Shown: piece after piece, positions 1 to 5,631 of the stretch
Numbering within the stretch: the stretch's first letter is position 1
Layout: every line of letters begins with the position of its first letter
Source: Herminiimonas sp.
Lineage (GTDB): Bacteria > Pseudomonadota > Gammaproteobacteria > Burkholderiales > Burkholderiaceae
Length of the DNA: 6,002 bases
Direction: 5' to 3'
Assembly (NCBI GenBank): GCA_014377155.1
Contig: JACMQD010000008.1
Coordinates: forward strand, 1 to 6,002
Notes under the pieces: model-generated
What the model was told of the DNA's origin: nothing
Databases searched by the model: none
The model's input: the letters and a program-made list of their open reading frames with translations, nothing else
Translations under genes and position numbers: made by a program

Positions 1-139
1 CTGAAGAGTTATCGAGTGGCGCAACAGGACCAATGTAATACTGTCCAAACGGCGCGCGATTTGGTATCGTTCAAAAAAACTCCTTGCCGTTTCTACCATC
101 ATGGTCCTGCGGTCTCCTTTCTCTTGCTTCCCTGCCCTC
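1..139. other. Intergenic region upstream of purT
   Basis: I see no convincing gene here. Open frames entering from the left are out of frame with purT and have no family features. No sigma70 promoter with acceptable -35 and -10 boxes and correct spacing stands out. The last 30 bases or so before the purT start are rich in pyrimidines (tctcctttctcttgcttccc) and hold no purine-rich ribosome binding site. Any purT promoter is therefore either in this stretch and poorly conserved, or left of the window. Confidence 0.5.
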
Positions 140-1354
140 ATGAACAAATCTCTCGTACTTGGTACTCCTCTTACCCCATCGGCAGTCAAGGTCATGCTAC
201 TCGGCTCTGGCGAGCTCGGCAAAGAGGTCATTATTTCGCTACAGCGGCTGGGCGTGGAAGTCATCGCCGTCGACCGTTATCCGAATGCACCTGGCCATCA
301 AGTGGCCCATCGTGCACACGTCATCAACATGGCTGACGGTGCGGCGCTGGCCGCACTGATCGCGCTCGAGCAGCCTGACCTGATTGTCCCGGAAATCGAA
401 GCGATCGCCACCGAAACCCTGGTGGCACTTGAAGCAGCCGGCAAGATCACTTGCATTCCTACTGCACGGGCGGCGTGGCTGACCATGAACCGCGAAGGCA
501 TCCGTTGCCTCGCAGCAGAAAAGCTCGGTATCGCGACCTCGCCCTATCGCTTCGCCAATAGCCTGGCCGAGCTGCAGGCCGCCTGTGCCGAAATCGGTTT
601 TCCGTGCGTGGTCAAGCCGGTGATGTCTTCCTCCGGCAAGGGCCAGTCGAAGCTCGACGGCGCCGCCGAGGTCGATGCGGCGTGGGCCTATGCCGCTGCA
701 GGTAGCCGGGTCGATTCCGGTCGCGTCATCGTCGAAGGCTTCATCGATTTCGATTATGAAATCACGTTGCTGACAGTACGGGCAATCGGTGCAGACGGCG
801 CGGTTGAGACCCATTTCTGCGAGCCGATCGGCCACGTGCAGGTCAACGGCGACTACGTCGAATCGTGGCAGCCGCACCGCATGGCGCCATTGGCTTTGGC
901 GCGTGCGCGCGATATCGCCAAAAAAGTCACCGATGACCTGGGTGGACTGGGACTGTTCGGCGTCGAACTGTTCGTACGCGACGACATGGTGTGGTTTTCG
1001 GAAATCAGTCCGCGTCCGCACGACACCGGTATGGTCACCATGGCCAGCCAGGTTCAAAGCGAGTTCGAACTGCATGCCAAGGCCATTCTCGGCTTGCCCG
1101 TCAATGTCGCGTTGAAATCACCGGGTGCGTCGGCCGTGATCTACGGGCAGCATGACGCAAAAGCCATCTCATTCGAGGGTGTCGCCGATGCGTTGCGTAT
1201 TCCTGGAACCGACATCCGCCTGTTCGGCAAGCCGGAGTCGTTCGCACGGCGCCGCATGGGCGTCGCCCTGGCGACCGCAGAGGATGTCGATACCGCCCGA
1301 GAACGCGCCAAGAAAGCGGCCAGCTTGGTCAGGCCAGTCGTCCCGGCAAAATGA
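140..1354 (+). CDS. purT: Formate-dependent phosphoribosylglycinamide formyltransferase (GAR transformylase 2)
   Basis: PurT makes formylglycinamide ribonucleotide from GAR, formate and ATP, the third step of cytoplasmic de novo purine synthesis, and replaces the folate-dependent PurN. The 404-residue product closely resembles E. coli PurT (392 residues) from memory. Visible landmarks are [13 protein letters not shown] (18-30) and [22 protein letters not shown] (43-64, preATP-grasp domain), LTMNREGIR (114-122), the ATP-binding loop VMSSSGKGQ (161-169), and GVELF and [12 protein letters not shown] (274-298), whose Glu276 and Glu288 match the expected Mg ligands. The C-terminal domain holds IRLFGKPE (359-366) and GVALATAE (374-381). 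I chose ATG 140 because family similarity begins a few residues later (LGTPLTPSA); ATG 101 in the same frame would add 13 residues unlike the family. Neither start has a Shine-Dalgarno sequence. The gene seems intact and alone; no clear terminator follows it. Confidence 0.97.
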   Translation: MNKSLVLGTPLTPSAVKVMLLGSGELGKEVIISLQRLGVEVIAVDRYPNAPGHQVAHRAHVINMADGAALAALIALEQPDLIVPEIEAIATETLVALEAAGKITCIPTARAAWLTMNREGIRCLAAEKLGIATSPYRFANSLAELQAACAEIGFPCVVKPVMSSSGKGQSKLDGAAEVDAAWAYAAAGSRVDSGRVIVEGFIDFDYEITLLTVRAIGADGAVETHFCEPIGHVQVNGDYVESWQPHRMAPLALARARDIAKKVTDDLGGLGLFGVELFVRDDMVWFSEISPRPHDTGMVTMASQVQSEFELHAKAILGLPVNVALKSPGASAVIYGQHDAKAISFEGVADALRIPGTDIRLFGKPESFARRRMGVALATAEDVDTARERAKKAASLVRPVVPAK

Positions 1355-1420
1355 CTCTCCCTGTCTAAGTGCGCCACCGAACGGTCAGTATGGTCCCGTA
1401 AGTGCAATATGCGTGCAGAA

Positions 1421-1488
1421 AGTAGCCACCTGAAAAGGCTGCTTGCCGGGCCGCCAGCGGCCCTTAACGCGAACGTCGCACAGCGACG
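1421..1488 (+). promoter_or_regulatory. Three consecutive hairpins before the small membrane gene
   Basis: Three short inverted repeats stand in a row between purT and the next start codon. They are AGTAGCC/GGCTGCT (1421-1427 with 1437-1443, one G-T wobble), GGGCC/GGCCC around a GCCAGC loop (1448-1463 overall, potentially GGGCCGC/GCGGCCC), and CGTCGC/GCGACG around a three-base loop (1474-1488). None is followed by a T run on the plus strand, so they are not ordinary terminators. They end 21 bp before the start codon of the gene at 1510 and could form a structured 5' leader or stabilise the purT transcript end. Function is inference, and I match it to no known RNA family. Confidence 0.35.
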
Positions 1489-1509
1489 CAATAAAAAAGA
1501 GAGAAAAAA

Positions 1510-1701
1510 ATGAGCCTGATTATTAGTCTAATCGTGTACCTGATCATATTCGGCCTGATCTGGTGGCTAATCGGCATGCTGCCTTTGCCATCGCCAATCG
1601 GTCAAATCGTTCGTGTCTTGTTTGTCATCTTGTTGATTCTGATGGTTCTGTCGATTGTCGGTGTACTGCCGGGCGGTCACTTTCCGCGCATATCGCTGTA
1701 G
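1510..1701 (+). CDS. Small two-helix membrane protein
   Basis: This 63-residue protein is almost wholly hydrophobic. Helix 1 spans about residues 3-23 (ending in IWWLIGML), a short turn LPLPSPIGQ follows, and helix 2 spans about 33-53 before a short tail GGHFPRISL. It most probably sits in the inner membrane as a hairpin. The layout resembles the small proteins annotated as Thivi_2564-family membrane proteins, whose function is unknown to me; that assignment is tentative. A purine-rich stretch (aagagagaaaaaa) just before ATG 1510 holds the GAGAG ribosome binding site. The gene is followed 46 bp later by a strong terminator, so it can be a single-gene unit or the end of a purT transcript. The coding call is supported by the site, the hydrophobic pattern and the terminator. 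Confidence 0.82.
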   Translation: MSLIISLIVYLIIFGLIWWLIGMLPLPSPIGQIVRVLFVILLILMVLSIVGVLPGGHFPRISL

Positions 1702-1747
1702 TTGTCCCTTTGCCTCCGGGTCGTCCTGTCATTTTTGGGCGACCAAC

Positions 1748-1789
1748 AAAAACCACGCATTTCCCGTCATGGAAATGCGTGGTTTTTTT
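1748..1789. terminator. Bidirectional intrinsic terminator
   Basis: A perfect 14-bp stem AACCACGCATTTCC (1751-1764) pairs with GGAAATGCGTGGTT (1771-1784) around a six-base loop, and runs into seven T at 1783-1789 on the plus strand. On the minus strand the stem is followed by five T (complement of 1748-1752). It lies between two convergent genes, ending at 1701 (plus) and 1816 (minus), and can stop both transcripts. Confidence 0.9.
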
Positions 1790-1815
1790 ATGCCCCCAAA
1801 ACCCCGGTGACTAAA

Positions 1816-2031
1816 TCAGCTGGCGGCGGTGTTGCGTACTTCGATTTCCACTTTTCCGAATTTCTCGTGAAGCAGCTTGGCCTGGTCTTCGGCAGCTTCG
1901 AGCGTTGCAAAGCGCTGGGCTTCGGAAGGCGTAGCCGAAAGTGTTACTTCGCCTTGCCCATCATTGCCAAAGTAGGGCCCGTCGCCAACGGCGGCATTTT
2001 CAGTACGCAAGAGGTAATAAGTAATTGTCAT
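1816..2031 (-). CDS. Small conserved-looking hypothetical protein, 71 residues
   Basis: I do not recognise a named family. The product begins MTITYYLLRTENAAVGDG and is soluble and acidic, with no signal peptide, membrane helix or cysteine. Its pattern suggests a small alpha/beta fold: a strand TITYYLLRT (2-10), a PYFGNDGQGEVTLSA segment (19-33), a helix SEAQRFATLEAAEDQAKLLHEKF (36-58) and a last strand KVEIEVRN (60-67). The YFG(N/S)DG..GE plus SxAxRF..LExA arrangement resembles short uncharacterised proteins in other proteobacteria, as far as I recall. ATG 2031 is preceded by a weak AGGG site about ten bases upstream. The stop lies 27 bp before the shared terminator at 1748-1789, which supports a real minus-strand transcript. 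No clear sigma70 promoter was found upstream. Confidence 0.7.
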   Translation of the reverse strand: MTITYYLLRTENAAVGDGPYFGNDGQGEVTLSATPSEAQRFATLEAAEDQAKLLHEKFGKVEIEVRNTAAS

Positions 2032-2207
2032 GTGATTGAACCCTGGTGTGATTTGGATGACGACTGTCGGTTTTCTGCGTTACTACAGAAATCGATAAGG
2101 ACGCGATAAAAGAAAGGAAGGTCGAACTAAGATGCTCCCGTTGTGCTGCCGATAGTACTCCACATCGTGAACTGGTTCTGTACGCAGCCCAACTTATTAA
2201 CTGGTAC

Positions 2208-2220
2208 CGTCGAGTCGACG
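2208..2220. repeat. 13-bp palindrome
   Basis: CGTCGA and TCGACG face each other around a single G. It lies just past the T tract of the minus-strand terminator at 2226-2255 and about 177 bp upstream of the 71-residue gene that reads leftward. It could be an operator half-site pair or chance; no T run follows it, so it is not a terminator. Confidence 0.3.
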
Positions 2221-2225
2221 AGCCT

Positions 2226-2255
2226 AAAAAAAAAAGCCCACCAATCGGTGGGCTT
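2226..2255 (-). terminator. Intrinsic terminator, minus strand
   Basis: AAGCCCACC (2234-2242) pairs perfectly with GGTGGGCTT (2247-2255) around AATC. Read on the minus strand, the GC-rich stem runs directly into ten T (complement of the ten A at 2226-2235). On the plus strand the stem is followed by AAATC, so only minus-strand transcripts are stopped. The nearest minus-strand gene upstream is the FKBP isomerase, but another terminator intervenes. Confidence 0.8.
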
Positions 2256-2360
2256 AAATCTATATCAAAAGAGTAGACATAGAGGAGACAACCACAGTAT
2301 GCGGTGGCGACGAAGACTTGCCCACTCATCATTTCGCATATCTGTTATGGGAAAAACACA

Positions 2361-2400
2361 TAATTAAGGAAAAGCCCAAAACGCTCGCACGTTTTGGGCT
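2361..2400 (-). terminator. Likely intrinsic terminator, minus strand
   Basis: AGCCCAAAACG (2373-2383) pairs perfectly over 11 bp with CGTTTTGGGCT (2390-2400) around CTCGCA. On the minus strand the stem is followed by TTTCCTTAATTA, an imperfect T tail. On the plus strand CCTGTC follows, so no terminator there. It is the first stop signal downstream of the FKBP gene, 186 bp after its stop codon. Confidence 0.65.
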
Positions 2401-2430
2401 CCTGTCTCACTCACTGAATCTCTTGAATAG

Positions 2431-2545
2431 ATTTATTTTTTACAGCAACAGGATAGTACCCCAGGATCATAGCGTTGGAGATGGCAAACCGATAATTTGC
2501 GTCCAATCGTGCGCTTTTGGCCACAATACGTTGCCTCACATAAAT
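2431..2545 (-). ncRNA. Candidate structured RNA between isomerase gene and terminator (speculative)
   Basis: A set of nested inverted repeats can fold this stretch into one long interrupted hairpin: ATTTAT 2431-2436 with ATAAAT 2540-2545; GCAAC 2445-2449 with GTTGC 2530-2534; GTA 2456-2458 with TAC 2527-2529; GCG 2472-2474 with CGC 2512-2514; TTGGA 2475-2479 with TCCAA 2502-2506; and GCAAA 2484-2488 with TTTGC 2496-2500. The minus strand is chosen only because the terminator at 2361-2400 points that way. It may be an independent small RNA or the 3' untranslated region of the isomerase mRNA. The rod with a central open part recalls 6S RNA, but I see no 6S sequence hallmark and no clear promoter, and pairings of this size occur by chance. 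Confidence 0.2.
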
Positions 2546-2586
2546 AACCTAGTGAAATCCGGAACCGCCCGGCCGCCAAAAGGAGA

Positions 2587-2988
2587 TTATTTGCCGATCG
2601 AAAGCAGCTCAACTTCAAAATTGAGTGTACTGTTGGGCGGAATGCCACCGGGCGCACGCTCACCGTACGCAGTTTTCGGTGGGCACACCAGTTTAGCCTT
2701 GCCGCCCACTTTCATTTTCTGGACACCTTCGGTCCAGCAAGGAATGACGCCGGACAGCGGAAACGATGCCGGCGCTTTGCGCGCATAGGAACTGTCAAAC
2801 TCTTTGCCGTTCTCCAGAGTGCCCCGATAATGCACAGTCACCGTATCGGATGCTTTCGGATTCGCACCTTCGCCAACCTTCAAATGCTCGATCGAGACAC
2901 CGGATGGCAGCATTTCGGGTGCTGCGGCCAAGGCGCTGCCAGCGGCTGTGACGATAAGGGTTGCTAATAGTGCGGACAAGATGCGCAT
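2587..2988 (-). CDS. Secreted FKBP-type peptidyl-prolyl cis-trans isomerase
   Basis: The enzyme turns proline peptide bonds between cis and trans and helps fold exported proteins. The 133-residue precursor starts with a Sec signal peptide (MRILSALLATLIVTAAGSALAA, cleavage near residue 22), which places the mature protein in the periplasm. A single FKBP domain fills the rest (about 29-133). The expected active-site residues are present: Tyr54 in VHYRGTL, Phe64-Asp65 in KEFDSSY, Phe76, Val81-Ile82 and Trp85 in SGVIPCWTEGVQKM, Tyr108 in TAYGERAPGGIPPNS, and Phe124 in LNFEVELL. Cys84 and Cys102 are the only cysteines and might form a disulfide. There is no dimerisation domain as in FkpA or Mip, so this is a minimal one-domain form. 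A good ribosome site, CGAAAGG (2994-3000), sits five bases before ATG 2988. It lies 97 bp downstream of the LRR gene on the same strand and is probably separately transcribed. Confidence 0.95.
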   Translation of the reverse strand: MRILSALLATLIVTAAGSALAAAPEMLPSGVSIEHLKVGEGANPKASDTVTVHYRGTLENGKEFDSSYARKAPASFPLSGVIPCWTEGVQKMKVGGKAKLVCPPKTAYGERAPGGIPPNSTLNFEVELLSIGK

Positions 2989-3085
2989 AGATGCCTTTCG
3001 AGCGATGGGTGAATGATAAACAATCGTGTCGTATTCTATCCGAAGTCAAACCACGCCCGCCGCGCGCGCTATCGGCCGGAGTAGC

Positions 3086-4222
3086 TCATGGTTCGTACCG
3101 CAGGTGCGGAAAGTGGGCCGCAAGGCGCGCATGACCGCCGCTGGTGATACCCGCGCAATCGCGCAAGCCAAGCTGCTCCAGCGGCAGCGTCATCAGTACA
3201 GGAATGCATCCATCGGTCAAACGTGCGGCGCCGCGCAAATTCAGAAGCCGCAATGGCATCCCTTCGAGCTGGGCGACACCGTTGTCGGTCAGATCCCTGC
3301 AACCGCTCATGTGCAGGAAATTTAATGGCATACCCTTCAACGAGGCGAATCCGCTGTCGTCGACCAATGCCGCATTTTGCATGTAAAGCTGCTGCAGCGG
3401 CTTGCCATGCAGATGTTGCATCGCGCTGTTGTTAATGTTCCGTGCAGAACTGACATGCAGGCATTCCAGTGGCATGTTGACGAAATTGGCCATGCCATCA
3501 CCGGAGATCGTCGACTTTATTAGATTGAGGTCGCGCAGGGCCAGCGCTGCCAGTGGGTCCAGCGCACGATCCGACATTATCCCGCACCACGAAATATCGA
3601 GCCGCTCCAATGGCAGCTTTTTTAAATGCACCATGCCGCGCTCGTCGATCCGTTCGCAGCCATGCAAATCGAGCCCGTGCAATGGCATGTTTTCTAATGA
3701 AACCAGCGCGCCATTAGTCACTGCGACGCATGAACCGAGCGAAAGATCGTGCAGCGGTAGCTGCGCCAGGTGACCGACGCCGACATCGGTAATCCGGTCA
3801 TTGCCGCTCAGGTTAAGTCGCTTCAGCCCTGGCGGAAGGTTGCGCAGATCATCGTCCGTAAACGCACCACCTGCCAGCGTCAGGTCGGTCACGTGCCTAC
3901 CGTCGGCACCGCCGAGAAGGCGGGCGAGCTCGTCCTGATTTTGTACGGTCACGTGCTGACCTGATTGCACCTGACCATCATGTTGTTCGCTGCGGTCGGA
4001 AACAGCGACCGCAGCGCGCGTCGTGCGTACCTTGGCTTCTTGTCGCAATGCCATGATTGCCGGCGTGATGCGCTCGCGTGGACCGGCGGCCGGATAGGCC
4101 GGCGCGTGCTTTTCGACACTTTGTTCGGCAACCGTCGGCGTCGCGGCGTGGTCGAACGGGACAGGCGGTAGCACCTCGTTGCCAGGCCGTGCCGGCGGTA
4201 ACCCATTAATGCGTTCGCCCAT
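3086..4222 (-). CDS. Leucine-rich-repeat protein, candidate type III secreted effector
   Basis: The 378-residue product has two parts. Residues 1-105 are rich in Pro, Ala, Gln and charged residues (start MGERINGLPPARPGNEVLPP), probably disordered, with no Sec signal or membrane helix. Residues 110-373 form about eleven repeats of 24 residues on the pattern LxxLxLxGCxxITDxGhxxLxxMP, best seen at 133-156, 181-204 and 300-323. This is the cysteine-containing LRR style found in F-box/LRR proteins and in plant-pathogen effectors such as the Ralstonia GALA family. I see no F-box in the N-terminus. LRRs bind proteins; secretion into a host by a type III system is inferred from the N-terminus and the candidate hrp box 34 nt upstream. 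The start ATG 4222 is well supported by GAGAAAGG (4232-4239) nine bases before it. No secretion apparatus or chaperone gene is adjacent, so it would be a lone effector locus. A cytoplasmic scaffold protein is the alternative. Confidence 0.88.
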   Translation of the reverse strand: MGERINGLPPARPGNEVLPPVPFDHAATPTVAEQSVEKHAPAYPAAGPRERITPAIMALRQEAKVRTTRAAVAVSDRSEQHDGQVQSGQHVTVQNQDELARLLGGADGRHVTDLTLAGGAFTDDDLRNLPPGLKRLNLSGNDRITDVGVGHLAQLPLHDLSLGSCVAVTNGALVSLENMPLHGLDLHGCERIDERGMVHLKKLPLERLDISWCGIMSDRALDPLAALALRDLNLIKSTISGDGMANFVNMPLECLHVSSARNINNSAMQHLHGKPLQQLYMQNAALVDDSGFASLKGMPLNFLHMSGCRDLTDNGVAQLEGMPLRLLNLRGAARLTDGCIPVLMTLPLEQLGLRDCAGITSGGHARLAAHFPHLRYEP

Positions 4223-4256
4223 GGCAATCGGCCTTTCTCAAAATGGAACCAAGCTG

Positions 4257-4284
4257 TGAGTGTCTGGAATTGAACGCCAGTTCC
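4257..4284 (-). promoter_or_regulatory. Candidate hrp box (HrpL-type promoter) of the LRR gene
   Basis: On the minus strand this reads GGAACT, 15 bases, ACACTCA. The HrpL ECF-sigma consensus in Pseudomonas, Erwinia and related hrp systems is GGAACC-N15/16-CCACNNA, so both halves match except for one base each, and the spacing fits. It ends 34 nt before ATG 4222, a usual distance, and lies wholly in the 98-bp gap between mpg and the LRR gene. Part of the element is also an imperfect GGAA/TTCC inverted repeat, which could be a chance source of the match. Confidence 0.5.
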
Positions 4285-4306
4285 AAAAATGGCATTGGCT
4301 GAATGC
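4285..4306 (-). terminator. Weak terminator-like hairpin after mpg
   Basis: On the minus strand GCATT and AATGC (4302-4306 and 4292-4296) pair around CAGCC and are followed, after two bases, by five T (complement of 4285-4289). It starts 14 bp after the mpg stop codon and directly abuts the candidate hrp box. The stem has only five pairs, so termination would be partial at best. Confidence 0.3.
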
Positions 4307-4320
4307 AATCGACGTGAAAT

Positions 4321-4887
4321 TCACCGAAATGGTTTGCTCACGAACCGTGAGCCGGCAAGCCCGAACCGCCAAGGGACGTCGATTGCCTTCGAAATGCCGA
4401 TACGCGGTCCGGTGACGACGACAACCGGCTCGAAGTTCGCCAAGAGCGAGAACGGCGCCGCATCGATCGCCAGACCGTTGTATTCGCCGGTGATGCCAAG
4501 GGCCTGGCCGACACGCCCAGGACCCGCGCACAACAAGCGGATGTCGTCGAGACCGCGTCGGCTGCGCATGATGTCGATGCCCGCATCGGGCACCAGCGCC
4601 CGGATCAGCACGCCTGCGCCGTGGCCCTCGGCGCCACACACCAGATTGAGGCACCAGTGAATGCCATACGAGCGATAGACATATACCCGGCCAGGCGGTC
4701 CGAACATGGCGGCATTGCGCTTTGTCGGTCCTGAAAAACTGTGCGAAGCCGGGTCTTCGTGGTCATACGCTTCGGTCTCGACGATTATCCCGCCGACACC
4801 GTCGACCAGTAGTGTGGCGCCGATCAAGTCGCGTGCCACCTCGTGGGAAGGTGCAGCGAAATCAATGAAAGAGTACCCGGTCATCAT
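4321..4887 (-). CDS. mpg: DNA-3-methyladenine glycosylase (AAG/MPG family)
   Basis: The enzyme cuts alkylated and deaminated purines (3-methyladenine, hypoxanthine) from DNA as the first step of base excision repair. The 188-residue product covers the whole compact AAG domain. The motif [16 protein letters not shown] (34-49) carries Glu39, Tyr41 and His49, matching human AAG Glu125, Tyr127 and His136. [21 protein letters not shown] (57-77) holds the intercalation and base-pocket segment with Tyr69 and Tyr71. [11 protein letters not shown] (90-100) and [13 protein letters not shown] (120-132) are further family signatures. Two adjacent ATG codons (4887 and 4884) can start it; there is only a distant GAGG. 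The start lies nine bases after the rsuA stop codon, which fits an operon with translational coupling. No N-terminal extension like that of mammalian AAG is present. Confidence 0.95.
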   Translation of the reverse strand: MMTGYSFIDFAAPSHEVARDLIGATLLVDGVGGIIVETEAYDHEDPASHSFSGPTKRNAAMFGPPGRVYVYRSYGIHWCLNLVCGAEGHGAGVLIRALVPDAGIDIMRSRRGLDDIRLLCAGPGRVGQALGITGEYNGLAIDAAPFSLLANFEPVVVVTGPRIGISKAIDVPWRFGLAGSRFVSKPFR

Positions 4888-4896
4888 CGACGAAGG

Positions 4897-5613
4897 TTAG
4901 GCCTCTCCCAGCAAGGCGACTTGTTCGGCATCCAGAAAACACCATTCGCCTTCCTCCAGTTCCAGCGCCGCCAGCGTGAGCTTGCCGATCGCTATCCGGC
5001 GCAACGCCGAGCAATGATTGCCGGCTGCAGCCAGCATGCGTTTTACCTGATGATATTTACCCTGTTCCAGCACGATTTCCAGCTGGTGGGAGTCGACAAT
5101 GTTACAGCGCAACGCCGCCAGCGGTTCTGGCTCGTCATGCAGTTTGACACCTGAACACAACTGGGCGATCAGCTCCGGCATGACTGGTTCAGCCGTGGTC
5201 GCCACATAGACTTTGGGTACATGCCGCTTGGGCGATGATTGGGCGTGGATGAACGCGCCATCATCGGACATCAGCAACAGGCCGGTGGTGTCATGGTCGA
5301 GACGACCGACAGGCTGCACATCGCGCCATGTGAATTGCTCCGGCAGGATACTCAGCACACCGGGATGATGGCTGGGCTTACGTGAACATTCGATATTGGC
5401 AGGCTTGTTCAGGGCAACATACACATGTTCGCGATATACCCATTCCTCGTCGTACAACGAAAAAATAAAATCGGCCGTTTCGAAACTGGCACGATAATCG
5501 GTCACGGTTTGGCCATCGACGGTGACTTCGCCATCGTCGATCAACGTGCGACACCATTTGCGGGTGCCGAATCCCTGCGATTGCAGGATGCGGTCCAAGG
5601 TCAATTTGCTCAT
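4897..5613 (-). CDS. rsuA: 16S rRNA pseudouridine(516) synthase
   Basis: RsuA converts U516 of 16S rRNA to pseudouridine during small-subunit assembly. The 238-residue product matches the family length (231 in E. coli). An S4 RNA-binding domain fills about residues 2-60 (LDRILQSQGFGTRKWCRTLIDDGEVTVDG region). The catalytic domain follows, starting at YVALNKPANIECS (65-77). Its signature PVGRLDHDTTGLLLMSDDG (101-119) carries the nucleophile Asp106. PKVYVA (133-138) and GKYHQVKRMLAAAGNH (185-200) are the other conserved segments. The short Asp/His-rich loop (DHPxVL-like SHHPGVLSIL, 81-90) and ending favour RsuA over RluB, RluE or RluF, though these are close relatives. ATG 5613 has a weak AGAG site seven bases upstream. 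It starts 18 bp after the ATPase stop codon and runs into mpg. Confidence 0.9.
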   Translation of the reverse strand: MSKLTLDRILQSQGFGTRKWCRTLIDDGEVTVDGQTVTDYRASFETADFIFSLYDEEWVYREHVYVALNKPANIECSRKPSHHPGVLSILPEQFTWRDVQPVGRLDHDTTGLLLMSDDGAFIHAQSSPKRHVPKVYVATTAEPVMPELIAQLCSGVKLHDEPEPLAALRCNIVDSHQLEIVLEQGKYHQVKRMLAAAGNHCSALRRIAIGKLTLAALELEEGEWCFLDAEQVALLGEA

Positions 5614-5631
5614 GCCGGCACTCTACCAGAA

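Larger units (their letters stand above)
2032..2586. other. 555-bp intergenic stretch with terminators but no convincing gene
   Basis: Open frames here either run through obvious terminators or lack family features and ribosome binding sites. What can be seen is a 13-bp palindrome (2208-2220), two hairpins with T tails on the minus strand (2226-2255 and 2361-2400), and a fold-back region (2431-2545). AACTGGT is repeated directly at 2170-2176 and 2199-2205. Two terminators in series on the same strand are more than the single isomerase gene upstream needs, so a short untranslated RNA in this stretch is possible. I found no tRNA or recognisable 6S, tmRNA or RNase P signature. Confidence 0.6.

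Noticed and set aside
16..336. Plus-strand frame of 106 residues overlapping the purT start
   Set aside because: Mostly overlaps purT in another frame, has no ribosome site, and its composition is not protein-like.
239..1075. Long minus-strand open frame of 278 residues
   Set aside because: It lies entirely inside purT, which has clear family motifs; the antisense translation has no recognisable domain.
1448..1488. Hairpins after purT as its transcription terminator
   Set aside because: Neither stem is followed by a T run on the plus strand; A-rich sequence and a start codon follow instead.
2000..2332. Minus-strand frame of 110 residues in the intergenic stretch
   Set aside because: It would read through the strong T10 terminator at 2226-2255 and overlaps the 71-residue gene; no ribosome site before its ATG.
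2431..2545. 6S RNA identity for the fold-back region
   Set aside because: The rod shape recalls 6S RNA, but I could not see any conserved 6S sequence element and no promoter is evident, so only an unnamed candidate is reported.
2433..2663. Minus-strand frame of 76 residues overlapping the end of the isomerase gene
   Set aside because: Starts inside the isomerase in another frame and has no family features or start site.
4305..4328. TTCG-N16-TTGC on the minus strand, resembling the HrpB-type hrpII box (TTCG-N16-TTCG)
   Set aside because: Two mismatches in the second half, and it overlaps the end of mpg, about 80 bp from the LRR start. The HrpL-type element nearer the gene fits better.
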